Source: Pseudomonadota bacterium
Lineage (GTDB): Bacteria; Pseudomonadota; Gammaproteobacteria; Steroidobacterales; Steroidobacteraceae
Direction of reading: 5' to 3'
NCBI GenBank assembly: GCA_023423065.1
Contig: JAFAGC010000012.1
Span: forward strand, 1-64,000
DNA: 64,000 nucleotides
The notes under the pieces are model-generated. The model saw only the letters and a list, made by a program, of their open reading frames with translations. It was not told the origin of the DNA and ran no database searches. Of this stretch, positions 46,353 through 54,637 are shown piece by piece (the first letter of the stretch is position 1; every line of letters starts with the position of its first letter). Made by a program: the position numbers and the translations under genes.

Positions 46353-47051
46353 CTAGTTGCGCGCGGCGCCGTACAGGGTATGGATGCCCTTGTCGTAGGC
46401 CGTTACCCACTCGCCGATCGAATTCTGGTCGACGACGACCGAACCCATCGCGCCCAAGGTCTTGTCGCCGATCGAGTCCGCGCGGTCCGAGAAGACCTTC
46501 TTGCCGTCGGCGCTGTAGATGCTGACGACGTTCTTGGCGAGCGCCTTGCTCGTCGGAACGAAGCGGCCCGTGGCCACGGCCCATTCCGAGTAGGCGATCA
46601 GGATGTAGTCCGCGCCGGCGATCCGCGCGAGCTTCTGCGCCACGTCCTTGTCGACCTCGGCCTTGATCAACTGTTTGCGGTCCTTGGAGAACAGCGGCAT
46701 GGTCTTGCCGTCGAACACGGGCAGACCCACCTCCCGGCGTTCGCCCGCCATCATCTGGAACTCGTCCTTGGCGGCGAAGTTTCCGGCACTAACTACCGTC
46801 CAGTCCTTCGCGAGCAGCGTTTCGATGTCGACGACCATCTTGTTGAGCTGGGCACCCATGAGCTCGGAGGAATTCGCGTTGTTCCAGCCCTGCAGCGAGT
46901 TGCCGTAGTTGTTGGCCGATACGGAGACGACCGCGATCGACTTGCCCTTGTTCTGCAGTCCCAGCGAACCGATGGTGCCGCCCGCGACGGCGGCGGACGT
47001 GGCGAAGAGCAGAACGGTCAGCACGGCGAAGGAATGGCGGATCTGGCGCAT
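46353..47051 (-). CDS. secreted protein of unknown function
   Basis: The 232-residue protein has a clear signal peptide (FAVLTVLLFATSAAVAGG). The mature part has an alpha/beta pattern (KSIAVVSVSANNYGNSLQGW, KVARIAGADYILIAYSEWAV-like region near residue 150, ADGKKVFSDRAD). It recalls proteins that assemble on the outer membrane (TolB/CsgG-like N-domain), but I do not recognise the family. ATG 47051 has AGGGAA 7 bases upstream. It is monocistronic as far as I can tell. Confidence 0.75.
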   Translation of the reverse strand: MRQIRHSFAVLTVLLFATSAAVAGGTIGSLGLQNKGKSIAVVSVSANNYGNSLQGWNNANSSELMGAQLNKMVVDIETLLAKDWTVVSAGNFAAKDEFQMMAGERREVGLPVFDGKTMPLFSKDRKQLIKAEVDKDVAQKLARIAGADYILIAYSEWAVATGRFVPTSKALAKNVVSIYSADGKKVFSDRADSIGDKTLGAMGSVVVDQNSIGEWVTAYDKGIHTLYGAARN

Positions 47052-47256
47052 GTTCGATTCCCTGAATGGCGACGAGAAAAATGGCTGCCGGGAAGGATAC
47101 TCAGGCCGACATCGGGGTAGTTTGACCTGGTTCTCATTCCGTCCCGCGATACCGCCCTGGCCCGCGCTGCGGGCCCGGTCTCTGGCAGGCAGGCACGCCG
47201 ACCGGCCCTGGTGGCGCGGAAGCCGGAGCGCCATGCCCAGCGAATCCTCCCGAGGG

Positions 47257-47269
47257 GGTCATGATGACC
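47257..47269. promoter_or_regulatory. inverted repeat GGTCAT-G-ATGACC
   Basis: A perfect 6-1-6 inverted repeat lies about 54 bases upstream of the phosphorylase/PRPP-synthetase pair, within the 271-base divergent region. The half-site GGTCATG recurs in the inverted repeat at 50068-50088. It is a candidate operator. Confidence 0.4.
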
Positions 47270-47322
47270 ATCAGGTAATCTACTCATGTGCCGCGCGCAG
47301 GCAGGATGAAACACTCACGCAT

Positions 47323-48837
47323 TTGAGTACGCACGATCCCGACAGCCAGATGACGCTCGTCAGGGCGGGCATCGACACCCACCACGAGCTGGTGGTGTTC
47401 ATGCGCGCCGACTGCCCGATCTGCAGGTCCGAGGGCTTCGATGCCCAGGGTCGCGTGTGGGTGGAAATCGGCGATCGCAGGATCGTCGCGACGCTGCTGG
47501 TCGTCACCGGCAGCGATCTGCTCGCGACCGGCCAGGCGGCGCTCTCGGAGTCCGCATGGCGCACGCTGCGGCCGCAGCCGGGCGAACGCGCGACATTCCG
47601 GCACGCGGATTCTCCGCAGTCGGCGCACTCGATCCGCGCCAAGGTCTACGGCCACGCGCTCGGGCGCGAGCAGTACGCCGAGATCATGCGCGACGCCGTG
47701 TCGGGAACCTTGTCCGACGTGGAGCTCGCGTCGTTCCTGACGGCGTGTTCGAGCCACGCGATGGATGACGGCGAGATCACGGCGTTGACGCTCGCGATGA
47801 CCGATGCCGGCCAGCGCCTTCAATGGCGCAACGGCCCGATCCTCGACAAACACTGTGTCGGCGGTCTCGCGGGTAATCGAACTACTCCAATCGTCGTTGC
47901 GATCGTCGCCGCGTGCGGCGGAACGATTCCGAAGACCTCGTCGCGCGCGATCACCTCCCCGGCCGGCACGGCCGACACGATGGAAACGCTGGCGCCGGTC
48001 GAGCTGTCGCTCGCCGTGATGCGCCGCGTGGTCGAGCGCGAAGGCGGATGCGTGGTGTGGGGCGGCTCGGTGGGCCTGAGTCCCGCCGACGACGTGCTGA
48101 TCCGCGTGGCGCGCGTGCTCGACTTCGACAGCACCGCGCAGCTCGTCGCGAGCGTGTTGTCGAAGAAACTTTCGGCCGGGTCGACGCATGTGCTGCTCGA
48201 TCTGCCGGTCGGGCCGACGGCAAAGGTCCGCTCGACGCCGGCCGCGGAATCGCTCGGCAGGAGTCTGGTCGCGGTCGCCGACGCCGTTGGATTGAAGGTG
48301 CGGCTGCACGTATCGGACGGCACGCAACCGGTCGGGCGCGGCATCGGTCCCGCGCTCGAGGCGCGCGATCTGCTCGCCGTGCTCGAATGCCGCGACGACG
48401 CCCCGCTCGACCTGCGGGACCGCGCGCTGGATCTCGCCGGCGCGGTGCTGGAGCTCGGCGGCACACCCATCGGCGAAGGCCGCGAGCGCGCGCGGCGCGC
48501 GCTCGACAACGGCGATGCGCTTCGCAAGTTCGAAGCGATCTGCGAGGCGCAAGGTGGCCGGCGCGTGCCGCCGATCGCGGCCTTCCAGCAGACTTTCGTC
48601 GCCGAGCGCGAAGGAATCGTCCGCGCTCTCGACAACCGCGTGCTTTCGAAACTCGCGAAACTCGCCGGCGCACCGGGCAGCGCCGCGGCCGGCATCGATC
48701 TGCACGTGCGCGCCGGCGATCGCGTCTCGCGCGGGCAGCCTCTCATGACACTGCACGCCACGACTCCGGGCGAACTCGAGTACGCGATGTCCTATCTACG
48801 CCATCACGGCAGCGGTATCGAGACGGGTTCAGCGTGA
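47323..48837 (+). CDS. thymidine/AMP phosphorylase family protein
   Basis: The protein has ~504 residues (495 if ATG 47350 is used). It belongs to the long-form phosphorylase family that includes archaeal AMP phosphorylase: an N-terminal extension (GIDTHHELVVFMRADCPICR), then DKHCVGGLAGNRTTP and SSRAITSPAGTADTMETLA, both phosphate/nucleoside-site motifs. It cleaves a nucleoside or NMP with phosphate, giving ribose-phosphate and base. TTG 47323 gives the family-like N-terminal length, but neither start has a strong ribosome-binding site. Its stop overlaps the PRPP-synthetase-like gene as GTGA, so the two act together in salvage of ribose phosphate. Confidence 0.88.
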   Translation: MSTHDPDSQMTLVRAGIDTHHELVVFMRADCPICRSEGFDAQGRVWVEIGDRRIVATLLVVTGSDLLATGQAALSESAWRTLRPQPGERATFRHADSPQSAHSIRAKVYGHALGREQYAEIMRDAVSGTLSDVELASFLTACSSHAMDDGEITALTLAMTDAGQRLQWRNGPILDKHCVGGLAGNRTTPIVVAIVAACGGTIPKTSSRAITSPAGTADTMETLAPVELSLAVMRRVVEREGGCVVWGGSVGLSPADDVLIRVARVLDFDSTAQLVASVLSKKLSAGSTHVLLDLPVGPTAKVRSTPAAESLGRSLVAVADAVGLKVRLHVSDGTQPVGRGIGPALEARDLLAVLECRDDAPLDLRDRALDLAGAVLELGGTPIGEGRERARRALDNGDALRKFEAICEAQGGRRVPPIAAFQQTFVAEREGIVRALDNRVLSKLAKLAGAPGSAAAGIDLHVRAGDRVSRGQPLMTLHATTPGELEYAMSYLRHHGSGIETGSA

Positions 48838-49754
48838 AGCCGATCGTCTATCTATTTCCGCAGGATGCGGCATTCGGCCGTGCGCTGGCCGCGCGTCTCG
48901 GCGCCGAGGTCGCCGAAGTCGATCTGCACGAATTTCCGGATGGCGAAGTGCTGGCGCGTCTCGTTCGTCCCTGCGATGGCCGCGAAGCCGTTTTCGTGTG
49001 CGGTGGGCACAGGCCCAATGCGTCGGCGCTGCCGCTGTATTTCGCGGCGACCACCGCGCGAGAGCTCGGCGCAACGCGCGTCGGACTTTGCACGCCTTAT
49101 CTCGCCTACATGCGGCAGGACACCCGCTTTCGCGATGGAGAGTCCATGAGCGCCCCCGCGTATGCGAGGTTTCTCGGCAATTCCTTCGACTGGCTCGTGA
49201 CCGTCGAAGCGCACCTGCACCGGATCGAGTCCCTGGACGCCGTTTTTCCGATTCCGTCGACAAACATTCCGGCCACGGAAGCACTGGCTCCGTGGATCAG
49301 GGAAAACGTCGCGAACCCCGTTCTGGTTGGCCCCGATCGCGAGAGCGAATCGTGGACGTCGAGACTGGCGGAACGCATCCAGGCTCCATTCACGGTCCTC
49401 GAAAAGGTCCGCACCGGAGACCGGAAAGTGAGCGTGAGCATTCCGGACCCGAAGGTGATTTCCGGCCGCACGCCGGTGATCGTCGACGACATCGCGTCCT
49501 CGGGTCGCACGATGGCGAAAACCGTCGAGGCGCTGCTCGCGAGCGGCGCCGACAAACCCGTCTGCATCGTCGTGCACGCGATTTTCTCGGGAGACGCGCA
49601 GGAGGTGATCCTCCGCTCGGGCGCGTCGCGAATCGTGAGCACGAACACCATTACTCACGCGACCAACGCGATCGATGTCACACCGATGGTTGCGGCAGCC
49701 GTTCAGGTGCAGATGGCCGGCCCAGGCATCAAGCCCCGCGCCACCATTGCATGA
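48834..49754 (+). CDS. ribose-phosphate pyrophosphokinase-like protein
   Basis: The 306-residue protein belongs to the PRPP synthetase family. It shows the N-terminal FPDGE, PYLAYMRQDTRF (the ATP-binding loop of Prs) and the PRPP-binding motif VIVDDIASSGRTM. It should make or use PRPP from ribose-5-phosphate and ATP. The start is GTG 48834, inside the phosphorylase stop (GTGA). Such a phosphorylase-Prs pair suggests recycling of nucleotide ribose into PRPP. Its 3' end overlaps the convergent EF-hand gene by 26 bases. Confidence 0.9.
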   Translation: MKPIVYLFPQDAAFGRALAARLGAEVAEVDLHEFPDGEVLARLVRPCDGREAVFVCGGHRPNASALPLYFAATTARELGATRVGLCTPYLAYMRQDTRFRDGESMSAPAYARFLGNSFDWLVTVEAHLHRIESLDAVFPIPSTNIPATEALAPWIRENVANPVLVGPDRESESWTSRLAERIQAPFTVLEKVRTGDRKVSVSIPDPKVISGRTPVIVDDIASSGRTMAKTVEALLASGADKPVCIVVHAIFSGDAQEVILRSGASRIVSTNTITHATNAIDVTPMVAAAVQVQMAGPGIKPRATIA

Positions 49755-49986
49755 ACTCTTTCCGGTCGATGGCGCCATCACCGTCCAGGTCGATGGCATC
49801 GAAGTGACCGCGCTGCTTCGCGGACGGCACCGTGGAACCGAGGTTTTCGAGTAGTTGGGCAAACTCGGTGAAGTCGATGCGGCCGTCGCCATCGATGTCG
49901 CATTCGTCGAACTGCTCGTGAAGATCCGCCAGCTCGTCGCCGCTCAGCGGGCGTGCCGGCCGCGGTGGTCTTGCCTCGTTGCTCAT
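49729..49986 (-). CDS. small two-EF-hand calcium-binding protein
   Basis: The 85-residue protein has two canonical EF-hand loops, DIDGDGRIDFTEF and DLDGDGAIDRKEF, with helices between them, like half a calmodulin. No signal peptide is seen, so it is a cytoplasmic Ca2+ buffer or sensor. ATG 49986 has AGGAGG 7 bases upstream. Its last 26 bases overlap the 3' end of the convergent PRPP-synthetase-like gene, so read-through from either side would be antisense. The upstream region holds the 21-bp inverted repeat at 50068-50088. Confidence 0.85.
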   Translation of the reverse strand: MSNEARPPRPARPLSGDELADLHEQFDECDIDGDGRIDFTEFAQLLENLGSTVPSAKQRGHFDAIDLDGDGAIDRKEFMQWWRGA

Positions 49987-50067
49987 GTCGCATCCTCCTG
50001 GCTGGTCGCGCGCATCCGTGCATCGATTCGCGCGTGCGGGGACTCGGACAAAGCCGGAGTTCCGCCA

Positions 50068-50088
50068 GGTCATGTTCATGACATGACC
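50068..50088. promoter_or_regulatory. 21-bp inverted repeat GGTCATGT-N5-ACATGACC
   Basis: A perfect 8-5-8 inverted repeat lies in the 284-base divergent region, 82 bases upstream of the EF-hand gene and about 180 upstream of the small lipoprotein gene. It shares the half-site GGTCATG with the repeat at 47257-47269. It is probably a binding site for a dimeric regulator. Confidence 0.5.
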
Positions 50089-50270
50089 GCGCCTCACCCG
50101 CAATCGGATTCGTTTCGCAGCCGACCCGTCCGACAGCGCCGCGCCCATCGGTCCGGTTCTTCCAGACGCCGCTGCGCCGCAACATCGATTCGCCTGCCAA
50201 TGACACTTTCCGTGACTTGGGGCGTTAACCTGTCGTTGCTTCCGATCAGGTCTCCACGAGCGAGTTTCAT

Positions 50271-50567
50271 GTGAAAACCACTGCCATTGCCCTCGGACTC
50301 TGCTTTTGCGCCCTGTCCGCGGGTTGCGCCGACACATATCGCCGGTCGCAGGCCGACCAGCCGAAAGTCGCTGCTAACTATCTGCATCACCCGGATGCGG
50401 AAGGCTCACCGCAGTGGCTCGCCGACAATCCCCAACGCGAATTCAGGAGTTGCCGGGTGGATACGGTCGATTGCATGGACCTGGATGAACGCCCCTTTCG
50501 AGCGTGCCTGCTCGACTCGGAGCACTGCCCGGGCGACGCAGAGCGCATCCTGCTTCACCTGGACTAA
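50271..50567 (+). CDS. small lipoprotein of unknown function
   Basis: The 98-residue protein has a lipoprotein signal (ALGLCFCALSAGC, lipidated Cys about residue 19). The short mature part has four more cysteines and reads RSCRVDTVDCMDLDERPFR. I recognise no family. It starts with GTG 50271, with a GAGCGAG purine stretch upstream. It is divergent from the EF-hand gene. Confidence 0.7.
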   Translation: MKTTAIALGLCFCALSAGCADTYRRSQADQPKVAANYLHHPDAEGSPQWLADNPQREFRSCRVDTVDCMDLDERPFRACLLDSEHCPGDAERILLHLD

Positions 50568-50703
50568 GCACGCTGCCCATGCGTAGTGATGGGTAACAGC
50601 TCATTCCTGCGTCTCTCTTTTGCCGTCGTGCACCCTGGAAGGCGTCTTGCCCGTATGGCATACGACACGGCGACTCCATTCCGGAAGCTGAACGAGGTGA
50701 ACG

Positions 50704-52050
50704 ATGCGGATCGTAGTGTGGCTCCTATTGGGACTTGGCCTCCCGTGGCTCGCTCCCGCGGCGCCCGATCCGACCGAGCCGGGCGCGATCGATGACAGCA
50801 AGTTCGGCGTCTATCGCGGCTCTGACGGCCACGTTGTCGGCATCGATCAGTTCATCACCGATTCCGGCGAACGAGCCGTGCTGTATTCGGATTACCAGTC
50901 CGGTGTGGTACGGCGGATATTTCCGATATCGCAAGACGAATGGGGCATGGGACCTTCATTCGCGGCTCAAACACCGAGGGAGCTCACGATCCGGTTCGTC
51001 AGGGGGGCCACCGGAACCGTTTCAGGCGTCTCGCTTCATCCCACGAATGGCCCGCGATCCTTCGCGGCGAAATCGCCACTGATTCGCGAGGCGGTAACCA
51101 TCGGCAGCGGATCCGAGAGACTCGCGGGCACATTGTTATTGCCGGCCGGCAAGGGACCGCACCCCGCCATTGTCCTCTTGCATGGATCAGGTCCGTTGAC
51201 CCGCCATTCTTTTGGCCCGTATCCGCATTTCTTTTCATCTCTCGGCCTGGCGGTCCTGATTTTCGACAAACGCGGCACGGGTGAGTCGACCGGCACTCGG
51301 TTCGACGCATCGACGGGAGCGCTCGAGTCGGCACCGAAGGGCTACAACTATCCTGACAACCTGCTCGAAGATGCATCGGCGGCATTCCGATTTCTCCGGA
51401 ATCGACCGGAGATCGATCCCGGGAAAATCGGATTCTGGGGCTCGAGCGAAGGCGGCATGTTGGCGACGCAAGCGGCCGCGAAACTCCAGGATGCGGCGTT
51501 TGCGATCAACTCGTCGGGCTTCATGGGGCCGCTCTGGCAAACGCTTCACTACCAGGCGGGCGCGCTGGCGCGGGAGCGCGGCCTCCCCGAATCGCAGGTC
51601 GACGAAGTGCTGGCGTTCAGTGCGTTATGGATGCGGGTGGCGCGAACCGGAGATGACTACGCGCAATTCGTCGAGGCACGAAACTCGGCGCGTCACGAAG
51701 ACAAGGACTGGTTGCTCAACTGGCGAAGTGGAGACTTCACCTCGCTGCAACAGATGCGCTGGGATTGGGAACATACGTTGTCATTCGATCCACTGCCGGC
51801 ACTGCAATCCGTAACCTGCCCTGTCCTTGGATTGTGGGGAGAACGTGATCCATTGACCGATGCGCCTCGCGCGGCGAAGAGCATGCGCGAAGCCCTCGCC
51901 GCGGGTGGAAACGAGGATGTCACCACCCGGATCATTGCCGACGGAAGTCATTCGCTGATGGAATTGCCCGACCGCCGACGCATGGCGCCGGGAGTGTTCG
52001 ACACACTGAAGGAATGGTTGCGGGATCGGGCGGGAATCGGCCGTCCCTGA
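50704..52050 (+). CDS. secreted alpha/beta-hydrolase (esterase/peptidase type)
   Basis: The 448-residue protein has a signal peptide (VVWLLLGLGLPWLAPAA) and an N-terminal ~140-residue beta domain. An alpha/beta-hydrolase fold follows: oxyanion HGSGP, nucleophile elbow GSSEGG, acid in GLWGERDPLTD, and catalytic His in DGSHSLMELP. The layout matches prolyl-oligopeptidase-like secreted esterases. It probably hydrolyses an ester or peptide in the periplasm; the substrate is unknown. It is convergent with the regulator gene at 52113. Confidence 0.88.
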   Translation: MRIVVWLLLGLGLPWLAPAAPDPTEPGAIDDSKFGVYRGSDGHVVGIDQFITDSGERAVLYSDYQSGVVRRIFPISQDEWGMGPSFAAQTPRELTIRFVRGATGTVSGVSLHPTNGPRSFAAKSPLIREAVTIGSGSERLAGTLLLPAGKGPHPAIVLLHGSGPLTRHSFGPYPHFFSSLGLAVLIFDKRGTGESTGTRFDASTGALESAPKGYNYPDNLLEDASAAFRFLRNRPEIDPGKIGFWGSSEGGMLATQAAAKLQDAAFAINSSGFMGPLWQTLHYQAGALARERGLPESQVDEVLAFSALWMRVARTGDDYAQFVEARNSARHEDKDWLLNWRSGDFTSLQQMRWDWEHTLSFDPLPALQSVTCPVLGLWGERDPLTDAPRAAKSMREALAAGGNEDVTTRIIADGSHSLMELPDRRRMAPGVFDTLKEWLRDRAGIGRP

Positions 52051-52112
52051 GTTCCGCCGCGGCGGGAGCGTTGCAAGACGGACGAGCGCCTGCGGTTTGT
52101 CAGCCGACGCGG

Positions 52113-53648
52113 TCAATCGACACGCCGAAGCCGCGCGCGCACGTCGAGCCAGGGCGTCGATTCGAGCACGGGTACGGACCAGATGTTGCGCTCGATGAGC
52201 ATCATTGGAAATGGATCCATGCCTTCGTGCCGCCTCTCGATTGCCTCGACGGCCTGCGCGCGTGCGCGCTCGTAGTCCCCGAGCGCGATGAAGGACATCG
52301 CAAGCACCGCGGGATCGACGTGCGTTCCCTTGGTCCCGCGTCTGAACTCGACGACGAGCCGCTCGGCATCCGCCTGTGCGCCGGCTCGCATGTAGCTGAT
52401 TGCGGCGTCGACGCGAAAACTGCGCACGTCACCGAAGAACTGCTCGGCGAGACGAAGCGAGCTCAAGGCGCCGGCGCTGTCATCGATGGAGGCCTGGTGC
52501 CGCGCGAGCCCGATGTAGCCAATGGCACTCGTCGGCACGACCTGGATCATGGCGCGGAAGGCGGCCGCCTCGCCATCGACGTCGCCCGTGGCGCGCAGCG
52601 CCAGTGCAAGCGGCGAGTATGGCGCAGCATTTCTCGCGTCCAGCTCCAACGCACGCCGCGCCGATCGGATCGCTTCCGCATGTTCGTGCTGAAGGCAATG
52701 AAGCATGGCCGAGTAGTGGTGAACGATTGCCTCGTTGGGGCTCGTTCGTAGCGCCGCATCGATTGCGGTTCTCGCGTCGCGCATTCGCCCCCGATACATA
52801 TGTAGCCGGCCAAGCGTGGTCTGCGCGACGCCCTGGCTGGAGTCGAGCGCGAGGGCGCCGACAGCGTCTTCCTCGACGAGTCTCATCAGCTCCGTGCGGC
52901 GCGCATTCCAGTCGCTCTCGGGAATCGATTCGAAGAAGAGCGAGTCGAGTCGTACATGTCCTCGCCACGCCAGAGCCGCGGCGAACTTGGCGTCGTATCC
53001 GATGGCTTCGTCCAGCAGCTCGATGACCTCCGCTCGGACGCTCGAGGGCATGCTGACTCCGATCGCGGATGCCCTGTACAAAGAGAGTGCGCGCAGGAAA
53101 GCCGCATGGGCCGCGGCGGATCCGGTGGAATTCTCGGCCGGCGCGACGAGCATGGCCGACGACGGCGTGGGGCTTGCCGTGTCGAGCGACGCCGACGGCT
53201 CGCGCCGCGAGAACCAAAAGCTCGCCGCGGTGACCGCGAGAGTGCCTGCCGCGAGCATCGCGATTACACGCCATCGCCCTGATGCGACGACCGGCTCCGA
53301 CCGCGACTCGCGCAGCCTGACTACCGCGATGAACTGGTATCCCCGTCGGGGCACGGTGGCGATGAACCTCGGTCCGGATTCCTCCGTATCTCCCAACGCC
53401 TTCCGGACCTGAGAAATCGTCTGGCTGAGGTTGTTGTCTTCGACCACTGTGTGGGGCCAGAGGGCATCCGCCAGCTCATTCCGCGTCACGACTTGCCCCG
53501 CATGCCGCACCAGATGAACCAGAGCGTCGAACGCCTTGCCCGTGATCGTGACCGGGTCGCGCCCTTCGCGCGCCAGCAAGCGCCGCTCCGGATCGAGCAC
53601 GAAGCCGCCGAATTCGTAGAGGCCGGCCTTCGCGGAATCCGATTTCAC
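52113..53648 (-). CDS. winged-helix transcriptional regulator with TPR domain
   Basis: The 511-residue protein has an N-terminal OmpR/CadC winged helix (about 10-108; GKAFDALVHLVRHAGQVVTR, PRRGYQFIAVV) and one transmembrane helix (about 126-147). About 340 residues of tetratricopeptide repeats follow (YRGRMRDARTAIDAALRTSPNEA). It is a membrane-bound regulator sensing through its periplasmic TPRs. It lacks the TolB-like block of the regulator at 37384. The start is GTG 53648, inside a TTTCAC repeat that recurs upstream. It is divergent from an unknown membrane protein gene. Confidence 0.87.
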   Translation of the reverse strand: MKSDSAKAGLYEFGGFVLDPERRLLAREGRDPVTITGKAFDALVHLVRHAGQVVTRNELADALWPHTVVEDNNLSQTISQVRKALGDTEESGPRFIATVPRRGYQFIAVVRLRESRSEPVVASGRWRVIAMLAAGTLAVTAASFWFSRREPSASLDTASPTPSSAMLVAPAENSTGSAAAHAAFLRALSLYRASAIGVSMPSSVRAEVIELLDEAIGYDAKFAAALAWRGHVRLDSLFFESIPESDWNARRTELMRLVEEDAVGALALDSSQGVAQTTLGRLHMYRGRMRDARTAIDAALRTSPNEAIVHHYSAMLHCLQHEHAEAIRSARRALELDARNAAPYSPLALALRATGDVDGEAAAFRAMIQVVPTSAIGYIGLARHQASIDDSAGALSSLRLAEQFFGDVRSFRVDAAISYMRAGAQADAERLVVEFRRGTKGTHVDPAVLAMSFIALGDYERARAQAVEAIERRHEGMDPFPMMLIERNIWSVPVLESTPWLDVRARLRRVD

Positions 53649-53755
53649 AGCATTTCACCGACTTTCATGGCGGCGGGCACGCGATTTCACCAAACCTCTG
53701 GCCATAAGTGTCTGCGGCGGGATGGCATTTCGCAACGGCACGGGGAGTAGACATC

Positions 53756-54505
53756 GTGAGCAGCAGCACATCAGACATGACGTCAGCGCGGACCGGAGTA
53801 CGACCGGACGCGGCCCGGCAATTCTATTCGTGGCTCGCGATAGTGCTCGCGGCGATCGTGTTCCTTGCCTTCACGCGCAATTACTGGGCGCCTATTGCGG
53901 GGGGTACGCTACATTTGCCTCGCGCGGTTCACATCCATGCCGTGTTGTTCTTCATCTGGATGATCTTTTTTGTCGTGCAGACGGCGCTGGTTGCGCGCGG
54001 TCGCGTATCCGTGCATCGCGAGATGGGACTGCTGGGCATTTCGATTGCCACCGCCATGGTGATCACGGGCGTCGTGGCAACAACCGTATCGCTCAAGGCG
54101 GGCCTGGCCGGGCCCAAGCCGGAATTCGCACGGCTGGCGAATGTTCTCGGCATGTTCGCCATGGTGCTGTTCAGTCTTTTCATCGCGCTCGCCATCGCCA
54201 ACATTCGCAAGCCCGATCGACACAAGCGCTTCATGGTGCTCGCGACATTCTCGATTCTGCAGGCGGCGATCGCCCGGGTGATCCAGCTTATTCCGGCGAT
54301 CTCGTTTCCCCAACGCACGACCATCGGAGCGGTGGTCGTCGATGTGCTGCTGCTCGCCGTGATCGCGTTCGACACGCGAATACATCGGCGACTGCATCCG
54401 GTATACGTGCTGGGGTTCGCGTTGCTGGTGACGGCGCAGGTCTCGCGAATGCTGGTGCTGGAGACGGAGTGGTGGACGCGTTTTGGAAACTGGCTCGCTG
54501 GATAG
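53756..54505 (+). CDS. multi-pass membrane protein of unknown function
   Basis: The ~249-residue protein has about seven transmembrane helices and little else. Conserved-looking points are LPRAVHIHAVLFFIWM and VHREMGLLGIS, with histidines that could bind heme. I do not recognise the family. GTG 53756 has GGGGAG 8 bases upstream; in-frame GTG 53708 is weaker. It is divergent from the winged-helix TPR regulator gene, which may control it. Confidence 0.72.
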   Translation: MSSSTSDMTSARTGVRPDAARQFYSWLAIVLAAIVFLAFTRNYWAPIAGGTLHLPRAVHIHAVLFFIWMIFFVVQTALVARGRVSVHREMGLLGISIATAMVITGVVATTVSLKAGLAGPKPEFARLANVLGMFAMVLFSLFIALAIANIRKPDRHKRFMVLATFSILQAAIARVIQLIPAISFPQRTTIGAVVVDVLLLAVIAFDTRIHRRLHPVYVLGFALLVTAQVSRMLVLETEWWTRFGNWLAG

Positions 54506-54637
54506 GGGCTATCTAGACCTAAACCGCTGCATCTTTCAGATCGCGCTTGATGTATTCCTCACCAAGCCTCAACCGTGGACTGGGCGCGGCACTCCTCGAG
54601 GATGCGCTCGTCCGCGTATCGCGCACGGTCTCCTTCC

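Noticed and set aside
47284..48756. 490-codon minus frame opposite the phosphorylase gene
   Set aside because: The composition of a shadow frame; the phosphorylase motifs on the plus strand are decisive.
54519..54637. Possible C-terminal remnant of another gene (LGEEYIKRDLKDAAV) downstream of the antiporter gene
   Set aside because: It lies in an open frame with no identifiable upstream domain, and the antiporter ends properly before it.
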